Source of the DNA: AWTP1-13 sp963840075
Lineage (GTDB): Bacteria > Pseudomonadota > Alphaproteobacteria > Rhizobiales > Hyphomicrobiaceae
Assembly (NCBI GenBank): GCA_963840075.1
Contig: CAWIXS010000003.1
Coordinates: forward strand, 1-64,000
Direction of reading: 5' to 3'
Length of the DNA stretch: 64,000 nucleotides
Below are positions 52,674 through 62,000 of this stretch, piece after piece (the stretch's first letter is position 1; the number at the start of each line of letters is the position of its first letter). The position numbers and the translations under genes were made by a program. Under the pieces are notes generated by a model. The model ran no database searches. It saw only the letters and a program-made list of their open reading frames with translations, and had not been told where the DNA came from.

Positions 52674-53180
52674 CCCCAGGAACGCGATGCACTCGAAACG
52701 CCCGACAATTCGCTCACAGCGTCGAGCAGCGCAGGTGCTCGGGCCTTCTACCCTTCACCGAGCCCCTGCCAAACAAGCGCGAGTGCCGGATGGGGGCTCG
52801 CTTGTGGATAATTGGCTCCCCGGCACGCTCCGCATCCAAGCTCCCGGCCACTTCCGCAACACGGGGGGCGATGGACGCGCTCACGTTGGAGCGACCCGAT
52901 CCAGCTGTGAACGCCATGCTGCGACGCCGTGAACAGCCCTAAGCCGAAATGCGCGCCCCAGCCCAGGGATATCGGCCCGGCCACTTCGCTCTCGATGGTC
53001 AGCCGAGCACGCCCGCAACCTCCCTGCTGCGCGCCGCCGTGGCGATACGACTCGAACCGAGGACGGTGGGAAACGGACGGGTCCTCGCAAGGAGGCCCTG
53101 GACACGCCATCCTGGAGACCGGGCAAGCCGGGGGCGGGTTTCACAGTTGCCGAACTGGCGACCTACTACCTGCCGCGCCC
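52674..53180. other. Stretch without a recognised gene
   Basis: About 500 bases upstream of the HEAT/SEC-C gene. No family match, no clear start site and no repeat seen. It probably carries that gene's promoter; the rest seems to be debris leading into the truncated CBS fragment. Confidence 0.4.
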
Positions 53181-53181
53181 G

Positions 53182-53300
53182 GTGCCGGCGGCCGACGTCA
53201 TGACGTTCGGGGCGGCAAGCATTCGTGCAGATGCCCCAGTGGAAGATGCAGCACGCATGATGCTCCAGCATCGCATCAGCGGTCTGCCGGCATTTTTGCC
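53182..53300 (+). pseudogene. CBS-domain protein fragment
   Basis: AADVMTFGAASIRADAPVED then AARMMLQHRISGLPAF is the first half of a CBS domain (DVMT...V..D.PV..AA..M...ISGLPV). After that the frame turns into unrelated sequence, and no second CBS repeat is seen. CBS pairs bind adenosyl ligands; 40 residues cannot. Confidence 0.7.
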
Positions 53301-53484
53301 TCCTCGGCCGCGGTCAGTGAACACCGCAGGCCCGCCAGCGAGCAAAGGGGGCCGGCAGCCCTGCGGGACTCGGCGTTGCCCCAGAATGCGGCTCTATCCG
53401 CCAGAGGCCTTGATGCAGCGCAACCCCCCTGGCTGGCTGAACGCTTAAAGAGAACGCTCGCGGCACAGTCCTACAGCGCCGGAA

Positions 53485-53604
53485 ATGACCATCATCACCT
53501 TCACCATGAATCCCGCAATCGACGTGTCGACGGCCGTCGGACGGGTGGTGCCGAGGCACAAGCTGCGCTGCACATCGGTGCGACGTGATCCGGGTGGCGG
53601 CGGC
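53485..53604 (+). pseudogene. PfkB-type phosphofructokinase, N-terminal fragment
   Basis: MTIITFTMNPAIDVSTAVGR then PRHKLRCTSVRRDPGGGG is the start of a PfkB-family 6-phosphofructokinase (MNPAIDxS and the sugar-binding DPGGGGxN). It breaks right after GGGG, where a different gene begins on the other strand. Only 40 of about 310 residues remain. Confidence 0.78.
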
Positions 53605-53678
53605 ATGATCGTGCCAGAAGGCTCTACATCCTTGACCCGCTCGATCAGTAGGTCGCCCTGCACGTATATCTCGGTCAT
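53605..53678 (-). pseudogene. N-terminal fragment of an unnamed conserved protein
   Basis: From ATG 53678 the reverse strand reads MTEIYVQGDLLIERVKDVEP then SGTIM, resembling the start of small proteins that begin MxEIxxQGDVLIxxV. After 25 codons it runs head-on into the pfkB fragment. The junction at about 53604 joins two gene starts that face each other, a sign of deletion or inversion. Confidence 0.5.
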
Positions 53679-53832
53679 GATGTGCCTCGTGGAATTTTGT
53701 CGAGACCCCGAGCCCCCAGCCTTTGCGAAATAGGTTCCCCCAGGCCCCTCCCTCGCCTTGACCTGGGTCAATGGCCTTGAAGGTCGTCCCCGTCCTGACG
53801 GGCGCCGTTGCACCGATCATCGAACCAATTTC

Positions 53833-56688
53833 CTACACCTGCGCCCAGGCCCCGATATCGACCTGCTCATCCGCTAGGTCGGGCTCGCGGCAATGCGCCA
53901 GCACGAAGGCGCGCGCCGCGTCGCGCAGCCGGACCGCCGCCGTGAAGTCGGCACCTTCAGGCTTGATCGGTGCGCCGATGTCAACGCTGATCTCGCCGCG
54001 CCGCGGCCGCCATTGTCCGCCGCGCAGAATGGACCGCGTCCCCCGGATGGCGACGGGAACGACAGGCACCCCGGCCTGCGCCGCGGCGAGGAACGCCCCG
54101 AGCCGGAAACCGAGAAGGCCCGGCATACGCACAAGGGTTCCCTCGGGAAAGGAGACGATGCGCTCGCCGGCCTTCGCTGCGGCGACGGTGACCTCCGTAT
54201 CTTCCACTCCGGCCTTCGGATCCAGGCGATGCACGAACAGGGTGCCGATGCGGCGCAGGAACGGGCCCGCCACCGCTTGGCGCCCAAGCTCGCCCTTGGC
54301 GACGAAGGAGAGCTTGCCGGGGATAGCAGCCGACAGCACGGCGCCGTCCAGATAGCTCGAGTGGTTGACGACCAGAATGACCGCCCTGTCCGGCACCTCG
54401 GCCTGCGCCGAGATCTTGATTGGCGTGCCGGTGAGCCTGAACAGGGTGCGCGCCGCCGCGCCAATGACGGCATGCCGGATAGGCCGGCGCGGCAACAGGA
54501 CCACCAGCGGCCATGTCAACGTGGCGATAACACCGACGACAAACCACCAGTACGCCGCATAGGCCATGTCGCCGAACGTGCGCGCCGCCCTCTGACAGCG
54601 GTTGACGAGCCCTCCCGCCTCCAGCCGGAGGAGCTGCCACCACAGCGCCCGGTGCGGCCGGCCAAGCGCGCCGGTTTCATAGAGCGCCCGGGCCGCCGAG
54701 CGACGGATCTTGCCGCTCGAGGTCTTGGGCACCGTGTGCGGAGGTGCCAGAAAGATCTCATCAGGCTGCAGATCGAGGAGGGAGGTCGACGCTTCGGAGA
54801 TTTTGCGTTGCAGCTGCGCCAGCTCCTCGGGATCGGTGAGGCGCGTCTCGGTAAGTAAGATGAGCCGCTCGGTACCGGTCTGCGGGTCAGGACTGGGAAA
54901 GGCTGCCACGCAGCCGCGCCGCACGCCGGCGATGCCGCCCACGAACTCCTCGAGCTCTTGCGGATAGATGTTGCGGCCGGCGCGCTTGATCATGTCCTTG
55001 GTCCGGCCGGTGATGTACACATCCCCTTCGGCGACGTAGGCGAGATCGCCGCTCTCCAGCCACTCTCCGTCGAACAGGCCGCGCGTCTTCTCCGCGTTGC
55101 GGAAATACCCCTTCGTGGCCGATGGCCCCTTGAACTGCAGGCGCCCTTGGTGGCGCTCGGGCAGCTCGTGACCGCCCTCGTCCACGATCCTGATCTCGTG
55201 GCGCGGCAGCGGCCGGCCGCAGGCCACGAGCTCAATGGCCGTCCTGTCAGCCGGTGCGGCCTGCTGCGCGATGGCGTCGCGGGCGAGCGAGGTCCGGCTC
55301 ACGCGGTCGATGATGGGCGTCCGCCCCACCGGGGGAAAGGCGAGGCCGACGGAACACTCCGCCAGTCCGTAGACGGGCGCCATGGCCCCGGCGCGAAAGC
55401 CAAAGGGCCCGAACCGCTCGGCGAAGCGGGCGATGGTCGCCGGGCTGACCGGATCCGCGCCGTTCACGACCATGCGCAGCGTGGAGAGATCGAGCCCTGC
55501 AATGTCCTCGTCGCGCACATTCTTGAGACAAAGCTCAAAGGCGAAGTTGGGTGCCGCCGAGAGCGTGGCATGGTGGCGGTGGATCGCCCGCAGCCACCGC
55601 GCTGGATCGGCAAGGAAGGCGAGCGGCGGCATGATGATGGTCGGCGCGCCGTAGTAGAGGCACCCGAGCCAGGCGCCGATCAGCCCCATGTCGTGATAGA
55701 GCGGGAGCCAGCTCACAAACACATCGCTCGAGCTCGCCTCGATCGCCTCGCCCATTGCGCGGATGTTGGCCAGCAGATTGGCATGCGACAGCACAACGCC
55801 CTTGGGGTCGCCGGTGCTGCCCGAGGTGTATTGAATGAGGGCGGTCGTATCCCGGTCTGCCGGCATCGCCGAGGCAAGCACCCCATGCCTGCCGAGCTCG
55901 GCCCCCGTCACCACCTGTTCGAGGCTTTCCACAAGGCCCCCGAGGAGCCCGCCGACCCGCCGGATGTCCTCGTCGGTTACGAGCAGGCGCGCTTCGGCGT
56001 TGCGCAGGATGCCGGCCTGCCGGCGCAGGTGATCCTCGACCTGGGCACGCCGGAACGGCGGGTAGATCGGCACGGGAATCGCGCCTGCGAGCAGGACGCC
56101 AAAGAAAGTGAAGAAGAACGCCGCCTCCGTCGGCAGCATGATCGCCACCCGATCGCCACGGCCAACGCCCTGCATCAAGAGGCCGTGCGCGATGGCCCGT
56201 GCGTTGCGGTCGAGCTCGCCGTAGGTGATGGCCGTGTGCGCCTCGTCGCTGCGCCACAGCAGGATGTGGGGTCGGGAAGCATTGGCCTTGACGTGGGCGG
56301 CCAGCACCTCGATCAGGGTCGCGGCCGCTGTCGGTTCCATGACAGCGGGCAGTGCCACACGCTCGATCGCCTCTATCGCTGGCGGAGGAACCGTGGGCGA
56401 TGCTGCAAGCACGCCCGCAAGCAGGTCTCTCGGGCAGCGGGCGTCGCCAATGAGGCTGTCGGGCAGGCGGACCTTGAACTCGCGATCGAGACGCAAGAGC
56501 AGCTCCGCCCGGCCGAGACTGTCGAGGCCGACGTCCCGATCGAGATCGCTGTCGAGATCGAGCCTCAGCGTATGGCCCCTGCGAGGGTGAAGCTCGACGG
56601 CCAGCTCGCGCACGACGTCAACGATGCGGGCCGAGATCACGTCTTCCCGGGCAGATGCTACGGTAGTCTGTTCCCTGGCAGAGCTCAT
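53833..56688 (-). CDS. ACP - fatty acyl-AMP ligase (FAAL-like) - PlsC acyltransferase fusion
   Basis: A 951-aa three-part protein from ATG 56688. Residues 15-95 are an acyl carrier domain with the phosphopantetheine Ser57 in RDVGLDSLGRAELLL. Residues 120-690 form an adenylating domain of FAAL type: YTSGSTGDPKGVVLSHANLL, VSWLPLYHDMGLIGAWLG, APNFAFELCLKN and TGRTKDMIKRAGRNIYPQEL. Then a hydrophobic segment (YWWFVVGVIATLTWPLVVLL) and a PlsC domain with VNHSSYLDGAVLSA (HX4D) and VSFPEGTLVRMPG. It could activate a fatty acid, load it on its own carrier and pass it to a lipid acceptor at the membrane. It is divergent from the CapA operon; the acceptor is unknown. Confidence 0.88.
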   Translation of the reverse strand: MSSAREQTTVASAREDVISARIVDVVRELAVELHPRRGHTLRLDLDSDLDRDVGLDSLGRAELLLRLDREFKVRLPDSLIGDARCPRDLLAGVLAASPTVPPPAIEAIERVALPAVMEPTAAATLIEVLAAHVKANASRPHILLWRSDEAHTAITYGELDRNARAIAHGLLMQGVGRGDRVAIMLPTEAAFFFTFFGVLLAGAIPVPIYPPFRRAQVEDHLRRQAGILRNAEARLLVTDEDIRRVGGLLGGLVESLEQVVTGAELGRHGVLASAMPADRDTTALIQYTSGSTGDPKGVVLSHANLLANIRAMGEAIEASSSDVFVSWLPLYHDMGLIGAWLGCLYYGAPTIIMPPLAFLADPARWLRAIHRHHATLSAAPNFAFELCLKNVRDEDIAGLDLSTLRMVVNGADPVSPATIARFAERFGPFGFRAGAMAPVYGLAECSVGLAFPPVGRTPIIDRVSRTSLARDAIAQQAAPADRTAIELVACGRPLPRHEIRIVDEGGHELPERHQGRLQFKGPSATKGYFRNAEKTRGLFDGEWLESGDLAYVAEGDVYITGRTKDMIKRAGRNIYPQELEEFVGGIAGVRRGCVAAFPSPDPQTGTERLILLTETRLTDPEELAQLQRKISEASTSLLDLQPDEIFLAPPHTVPKTSSGKIRRSAARALYETGALGRPHRALWWQLLRLEAGGLVNRCQRAARTFGDMAYAAYWWFVVGVIATLTWPLVVLLPRRPIRHAVIGAAARTLFRLTGTPIKISAQAEVPDRAVILVVNHSSYLDGAVLSAAIPGKLSFVAKGELGRQAVAGPFLRRIGTLFVHRLDPKAGVEDTEVTVAAAKAGERIVSFPEGTLVRMPGLLGFRLGAFLAAAQAGVPVVPVAIRGTRSILRGGQWRPRRGEISVDIGAPIKPEGADFTAAVRLRDAARAFVLAHCREPDLADEQVDIGAWAQV

Positions 56689-56908
56689 GGCGACAAGCGC
56701 TCCCGCGGGCAAAGATCAGCAAGGCCCTGCAAGCCTTCAGTGTCGGCACCCGAGCTGCACGACGGTCATCTAATCCGCCGACCAGCGGTCTTGATTGATC
56801 AACGTCAAAGCCGGTGACAGCCGAGAGGCCAGTCTGGCTTGGCGCGTACCAGCCCGCCCAACGGATGCGGGCGAGGCGCGATAGCGAAGGCGGCAACGGC
56901 GTGCCGAC

Positions 56909-58009
56909 GTGATCAGTCTCTTCCTCGCGGGCGACGTCATGACTGGGCGGGGCATCGATCAGGTGCTCCCACATCCGGCTGACCCCCGGCTCTACGAGAG
57001 CTACGTCAAGTCTGCATACGACTACGTGGAGCTCGCCGAGCGCGCCAACGGCCCGATCGCGAGGCCGCTGGCCTTCGGCGACATCTGGGGCGATGCCTTG
57101 GCCGTGCTCGAGCGCAGGAGGCCCGATGCCCGCATTGTCAATCTCGAGACCGCTGTCACGCAAAGCACAGAGCCGGAGCCGAAGGGCATCAACTACAAGA
57201 TGAACCCTGCCAACGTGGGCGTGATCACCGCGGCGGGTATCGATTGCTGCGTTCTGGCCAACAACCACGTGCTCGATTGGGGGCACCCGGGCCTGATTGA
57301 AACCCTCACCACGCTGCAGCAGGCGGGCGTGCGCTGCGCCGGCGCCGGGCGCGATCGGACCTCCGCGGCAGCCCCTGCAATTGTTCCCGTTGCTGGAGAA
57401 GCTCGTCTTCTCGTCTATGCCCTCGCTTCACCCACGAGCGGGGTGCCCGCCGCCTGGGGCGCCACTGCGCACAAGCCCGGCGTTAACCTGCTTCCCAGCC
57501 TCTCGGAAGCGTGCGCACAGGTCATTGCCGACGGGATCCACGCTGCCAAGCGGCCGGGTGACATTGTTGTCCTGTCGATCCATTGGGGTCCCAATTGGGG
57601 CTATGACATCTCCGACGAGCAGGTTGCCTTTGCGCATCGCCTCGTCGACAGCGGCGCGGCCGACGTGATCCATGGCCACTCTTCGCATCACGTCAAGGGC
57701 ATCGAGGTCTATCGGCAGAAGCTCATTCTCTATGGCTGTGGAGACTTCATCGACGACTACGAGGGCATCAGCGGCTACGAGGAGTTCCGCGGCGATTTGG
57801 TGCTCATGTATTTCCCGGTCGTCCGGGCCGCGGACGGCACGCTTGCCGGCCTCGACATGGTGCCGCTGCAGATCCGCTGCATGCGCCTCCATCATGCAGC
57901 ACCCGCCGATGCGAGCTGGCTCGCCGACATCTTGAACCGGGAGGGCAAGAGATTCGGACCCCGCATTGGGACCGGCCCAGACCATGTGTTGAAGCTTGTG
58001 CGGGCTTGA
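56909..58009 (+). CDS. CapA family (PGA-synthesis type) metallophosphatase-fold protein
   Basis: A 366-aa protein with the CapA motifs: LFLAGDVMTGRGIDQVL at the very start, ARIVNLETAVTQ, CCVLANNHVLDWGHPGL, VVLSIHWGPNWGYDISDEQV and DVIHGHSSHHVKGIEVY, which line a two-metal site. CapA takes part in poly-gamma-glutamate capsule formation in Bacillus, but many proteobacterial homologues have no known substrate. It has no signal peptide, so this one acts in the cytoplasm or at the inner face. The start is GTG at 56909. It is followed by the acyl-CoA synthetase after nine bases, so the genes are cotranscribed. Confidence 0.88.
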   Translation: MISLFLAGDVMTGRGIDQVLPHPADPRLYESYVKSAYDYVELAERANGPIARPLAFGDIWGDALAVLERRRPDARIVNLETAVTQSTEPEPKGINYKMNPANVGVITAAGIDCCVLANNHVLDWGHPGLIETLTTLQQAGVRCAGAGRDRTSAAAPAIVPVAGEARLLVYALASPTSGVPAAWGATAHKPGVNLLPSLSEACAQVIADGIHAAKRPGDIVVLSIHWGPNWGYDISDEQVAFAHRLVDSGAADVIHGHSSHHVKGIEVYRQKLILYGCGDFIDDYEGISGYEEFRGDLVLMYFPVVRAADGTLAGLDMVPLQIRCMRLHHAAPADASWLADILNREGKRFGPRIGTGPDHVLKLVRA

Positions 58010-58018
58010 GGTGCACAC

Positions 58019-59914
58019 ATGCAGCTCTCCCGAGCCGACATCATCGGCCACAGCACCGCCCGCACGATTCCTGGGCTGTTCCGCGAGCGGGTTGCCAGGA
58101 GCCCGGATGCGATTGCCTATCGGCAATGGGACGCTGCCGCCCGGCAGTGGCAGAATTACAGCTGGAGCGACATGGCGCGGCTCGTCAGGCGCTATCAAGC
58201 GGCTTTGAGCGGAGCGGCCCTGGAGGAAGGCGATCGGGTGGCCGTCCAGCTGCCGAACGGAACCGATTGGGTGGCGTTCGACATTGCGGCGATGGCCTCA
58301 GGCCTCATTACGGTGCCGATCTACTCCCACGACAGCCTCAGCAACGCGGAGCACATCCTGGCCAACTCTGGCGCACGGCTCATGGTGCTGGGTACCTGGG
58401 AGCAGTGGGCTGCTCTGGCCCCCTGGTCCTCCAGGTTTCCGGCGCTGCGGCACGTGTGGGTCCGCAAGGCGCGCACGGTAAACGCGGCCAACGGATCCGC
58501 CAGTCTGGCCGTCGCTCCGCTTGCAGATGCCCTCTCATCCACCACGGAAGCGATACCCGAGCCGGAGCTGGCGGCCAATGCGACGGCGACGCTGATCTAC
58601 ACCTCCGGCACGACCGGACCGCCAAAGGGGGTCATGCTGTCCCACTTCGCCATCCTCTGGAATTGCGAGGCGGCAACGAGGTTCATCGCGCCTCTTCCCA
58701 GCGACGTATTCCTGTCGTTCCTGCCGCTGGCGCACGCGTTCGAGCGGACGCTTGGCTACTACCTGCCCATGATGGGAGGCGCGACCATCGCGTATGCGCG
58801 ATCCATTGACACGTTGCGCGAGGATCTCGGCATCATCCGTCCAACGGTTCTCCTCGCGGTGCCGCGCATCTACGAGCGCATTGAGGAGAGGATCCGCCAG
58901 GAGAACGATCGGAGCCTTGTCAAAGGCGCCCTGGTGCGGCTGACGGCGGACATCGGATGGCAGCGCCACGAGGCACGCCAACGTCGAGGGCCTGCGCCTG
59001 GCTTGGGCCGGCGCCTCCTGTGGCCCCTTCTCGACAGGTTCATCGCCCACCGCCTGCTTGGCGCCCTCGGAGGCAGATTGCGGGTTGCCGCCAGTGGCGG
59101 CGCATCGCTGCCGCCGGACACCGCCCGCTTCCTGGTCGGCCTGGGTCTCCCGCTTGTCGAAGGGTATGGTCTCACCGAGGCGGCGCCCGTCGTCACCGCG
59201 ACGAGGCTCAATGAGATCGTCCCCGGCTCTGTTGGCCAGCCCCTCCATGGTCTGGACATCAAGCTTGGTCCCCAGGACGAGCTGCTCGTTCGCACGCCAT
59301 CGGTCATGAAAGGCTATTGGCGGGATGAAGCGGCGACCGCCGCTGCGATCGATAGAGATGGTTGGCTGAGAACCGGCGACGTTGCGGAAATTCGCGATGG
59401 CCAGGTCTTCATCAAGGGACGGCTGGGGGAGCGGCTTGCCCTGTCCACAGGCGAGAAGGTGATGGCAAGCGCAATCGAAGCCGCGATCCGCCGCGATCCC
59501 CTGCTCGATCAGGCCTGCGTCATCGGAGAGGGCCGGCCGTGTCTCGCGGCGATCATCTCCCTCAACCCGGGACGCTGGACGTCTGCGGCATCCGAGCTTG
59601 GTGCCGATGCCCAGGCTCCCAACACGGCCAGCGCGGCGATCCTTCACCGGATCAGCCGTTTGCTTTGCGACTTGCCCAAGCATGCCCAGATACGCGCCGT
59701 TCATCTCGTCCTGGAGCCATGGACCGTTCAGCAGGGGCTGCTGACGCCGACGCTCAAGATCAAGCGCCAGGCCGTCGAGGAGAGATACGCCAGCGAGATC
59801 GAAGCGCTGTATGAGACCCTCAAAGAGGTTCGCAAGGGCCTTCCCGCTGGTCTCGCGTCCCCCGCGCAGGATTCGCCGGATGGTGTGGACCGGCTCGACG
59901 TCGCCGAGCCATAG
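58019..59914 (+). CDS. Long-chain acyl-CoA synthetase-type AMP-binding protein
   Basis: A 631-aa adenylate-forming enzyme of the FadD15/long-chain type. The P-loop is LIYTSGTTGPPKGVMLSH, followed by FLSFLPLAHAFERTLGYYLP, VEGYGLTEAAPVVTATR and WLRTGDVAEIRDGQVFIKGR. The C-terminal domain ends with PTLKIKRQAVEERYASEIEA, which carries the catalytic Lys region. It makes acyl-AMP and then acyl-CoA. Lying between CapA and a transporter, and opposite the FAAL fusion, it may feed the same product. It stops three bases before the MFS start. Confidence 0.9.
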   Translation: MQLSRADIIGHSTARTIPGLFRERVARSPDAIAYRQWDAAARQWQNYSWSDMARLVRRYQAALSGAALEEGDRVAVQLPNGTDWVAFDIAAMASGLITVPIYSHDSLSNAEHILANSGARLMVLGTWEQWAALAPWSSRFPALRHVWVRKARTVNAANGSASLAVAPLADALSSTTEAIPEPELAANATATLIYTSGTTGPPKGVMLSHFAILWNCEAATRFIAPLPSDVFLSFLPLAHAFERTLGYYLPMMGGATIAYARSIDTLREDLGIIRPTVLLAVPRIYERIEERIRQENDRSLVKGALVRLTADIGWQRHEARQRRGPAPGLGRRLLWPLLDRFIAHRLLGALGGRLRVAASGGASLPPDTARFLVGLGLPLVEGYGLTEAAPVVTATRLNEIVPGSVGQPLHGLDIKLGPQDELLVRTPSVMKGYWRDEAATAAAIDRDGWLRTGDVAEIRDGQVFIKGRLGERLALSTGEKVMASAIEAAIRRDPLLDQACVIGEGRPCLAAIISLNPGRWTSAASELGADAQAPNTASAAILHRISRLLCDLPKHAQIRAVHLVLEPWTVQQGLLTPTLKIKRQAVEERYASEIEALYETLKEVRKGLPAGLASPAQDSPDGVDRLDVAEP

Positions 59915-59917
59915 CCC

Positions 59918-61195
59918 ATGTCCAATCCGCGCACGACTGCCGCTGAAGCGAGCCGCCTGGGGCTCGCGTCGTGGTGCCTGTACGACTGGGCCAACTCTGC
60001 CTTTCCGACGATCGTCACGACCTTCGTCTTTTCCGTTTATTTCACCCGCGCGGTCGCCGACAACCCGGTCGATGGCGCCGTCCAGTGGAGCCACAGCGTC
60101 ACTGCTGCCGCGCTTGCCGTGGTGCTGGGCGCCCCGGCGCTGGGCGCGATCGCGGATGGCCTTGGCCGCCGCAAGCCCTGGTTGGCGGCCTTCACCGGCC
60201 TGACGGTGGCCGGCACGCTGGCGCTGTGGCTGGTCAAGCCAGCGCCGTCCCACGTCCTGGTCGGGCAAGTGCTCTACGCCGCGGTGGCGACATCCTACGG
60301 GTTCGCCATGGTGTTCTACGACGCCATGCTGCGCAGCATCGCCCCGCCCGGATACATCGGCCGCATGTCCGGCTGGGGCTGGGCCCTGGGCTATGGCGGT
60401 GGCCTGGCGTCCCTCGTCCTTGCGCTCGTCTTCCTCGTCAACGCCGACCCGCCGCCATTCGGGCTTGCCCGCGAGTCCTACGAGCACGTCCGTGCCACCA
60501 GCGTCCTCGCTGCGGTGTGGTTCGGCTTGTTCGCGATCCCCCTGTTCCTGTTCACGCCTGACCGCCCCCCGACCGGCAAGTCTGTCCGGGACGCCGTGCA
60601 GACGGGTCTGCGCGGTCTGCTCACCACCATGCGGCGGCTGCTGGCCAATCGTGCCATCGCCCGCTTCCTGCTGGCCCACATGTTCTACACGAACGGGCTC
60701 AACACCCTGTTTGCCTTCGGCGGCATCTATGCCGCCGGGACCTTCCAGATGAGCTTCACGGAAGTGCTCACCTTCGGCATCGCGCTCAACATCACCGCGG
60801 GCCTCGGCGCAGCAGGCTTTGCCTGGGTCGACGACCTCATAGGATCGAAGAAGACCGTGCTCATTGCCTTGACTGCCCTGAGCGTGCTTGGCTTGGCCTT
60901 GGTCTTGGTCGAGGCTAAACCGCTCTTTTTCGTCCTGGGCTCCCTGCTCGGCATCTTCGTGGGACCGGCGCAGGCGGCCGGACGGGCGCTGATGGCACGT
61001 CTGGCGCCAAAGGAGCTGGAGACGGAGGCTTTCGGCCTCTACGAGCTCGCCGGCAAGGTGACGGTATTTGCCGGCCCGCTCCTCTTGGGATTCGCAACCG
61101 ACCTCTTCCGCTCCCAGCGCGTCGGCATGTCCACCATCCTCCTGTTCTTTGTGCCAGGGTTCATCATCCTGCTGCCTTTGAGGGAACCCCGCTGA
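59918..61195 (+). CDS. MFS transporter of the UMF1/Atg22-like family
   Basis: A 425-aa membrane protein with about 12 hydrophobic segments. The N-terminal CLYDWANSAFPTIVTTFVFS is the UMF1 signature, and GAIADGLGRRKPWLAAFTGL is the loop 2-3 motif. FVGPAQAAGRALMARLAPKE lies in the second half. Substrates of bacterial UMF1 proteins are mostly unknown; export of small molecules or lipids is possible here. It is last in the CapA operon; its end overlaps the convergent fpg-like gene by 32 bases. Confidence 0.9.
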   Translation: MSNPRTTAAEASRLGLASWCLYDWANSAFPTIVTTFVFSVYFTRAVADNPVDGAVQWSHSVTAAALAVVLGAPALGAIADGLGRRKPWLAAFTGLTVAGTLALWLVKPAPSHVLVGQVLYAAVATSYGFAMVFYDAMLRSIAPPGYIGRMSGWGWALGYGGGLASLVLALVFLVNADPPPFGLARESYEHVRATSVLAAVWFGLFAIPLFLFTPDRPPTGKSVRDAVQTGLRGLLTTMRRLLANRAIARFLLAHMFYTNGLNTLFAFGGIYAAGTFQMSFTEVLTFGIALNITAGLGAAGFAWVDDLIGSKKTVLIALTALSVLGLALVLVEAKPLFFVLGSLLGIFVGPAQAAGRALMARLAPKELETEAFGLYELAGKVTVFAGPLLLGFATDLFRSQRVGMSTILLFFVPGFIILLPLREPR

Positions 61196-61997
61196 TGGCG
61201 CTCTGGCAGCGAGAGCAGAAGTAGCCCGTCCGGCCGCCGGTCTTGATGCTGGCCAGGAGTGCACGGCAGCGCGGACAGCGGCCGCCCGGTTCCCGATGGG
61301 CACTCAGCCAATCATCGGGAAAAGCGCTTGCTGGTCCCTCTGCCATCACGCTGCGTGCGATCGCCTGGAGCAGCACCCGTATGGTCGTCTGATACAGTCT
61401 CGCCAGCTGGTCGCGTTCCAGATCGCCGACCTGCGTGAGGGGGTGCAGCCGCGCCTGGAACAGGATCTCATCCGCATAGATGTTGCCGATGCCGGCAATG
61501 CGCGCCTGGTCCATCAGAGCAGCCTTCAGCGCCGAACGCTTGGCTACAAGGGCGGTCCCGAAAGCGTCGGCGTCGAGGGTCTTCGCCAGCGCATCGGGAC
61601 CCTGGCTGTGATCCTTCAGGAAGGTTGCGACGTCGCCGGTCAGCCAGATGTGCCCGAGCTTGCGTCGTGAGGTCACGGACGCCCAGCGGTGCTTCCCGAG
61701 CCCGATGTGCAGCACCTCGGATTTCGGTGCCGCCGCATCCTCTGCCGAGGTCTCGATCGTGCCGGTCATGCCGAAGTGCAGAATGATGGCGCTGCCGTCA
61801 TCGAGCCCGGCAATCAGGTGCTTGCCGTGCCTTTCCGTGTTGCGGATACGGCGGCCCACAAGACGGCGTTCAAGCTCCCGCGCCGAGATGCCGTCAAGCA
61901 GCCGGGCGTCCTTCACCTTCACGTCCGTGATCCGCTGGCCGGTGGCGGCGTGATCGAGCCTCCGTCTGAAGATCTCGACATCTGGCAGCTCGGGCAT
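61164..61997 (-). CDS. Formamidopyrimidine-DNA glycosylase family protein (Fpg/Nei type)
   Basis: A 277-aa DNA repair enzyme. The processed N-terminus PELPDVEIFRRRLDHA carries the catalytic Pro and Glu, though family consensus is PELPEVE. The H2TH region includes LMDQARIAGIGNIYADEILF, and the zinc finger is CPRCRALLASIKTGGRTGYF then CSRCQ, with a Lys/Arg in the loop. It removes oxidised bases and nicks the strand. The C-terminal PSKAAG tail is short. It lies three bases after the BON gene and is the last of the reverse group. Given its divergence (HWLTG-like changes) it may be a paralogue rather than the main mutM. Confidence 0.9.
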   Translation of the reverse strand: MPELPDVEIFRRRLDHAATGQRITDVKVKDARLLDGISARELERRLVGRRIRNTERHGKHLIAGLDDGSAIILHFGMTGTIETSAEDAAAPKSEVLHIGLGKHRWASVTSRRKLGHIWLTGDVATFLKDHSQGPDALAKTLDADAFGTALVAKRSALKAALMDQARIAGIGNIYADEILFQARLHPLTQVGDLERDQLARLYQTTIRVLLQAIARSVMAEGPASAFPDDWLSAHREPGGRCPRCRALLASIKTGGRTGYFCSRCQSAISGVPSKAAG

Positions 61998-62000
61998 GGC

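Noticed and set aside
58535..61303. A reverse-strand frame of about 920 codons over the acyl-CoA synthetase and MFS genes
   Set aside because: Both forward genes have strong family motifs; the reverse frame is Gln/Arg/Glu-rich antisense sequence.
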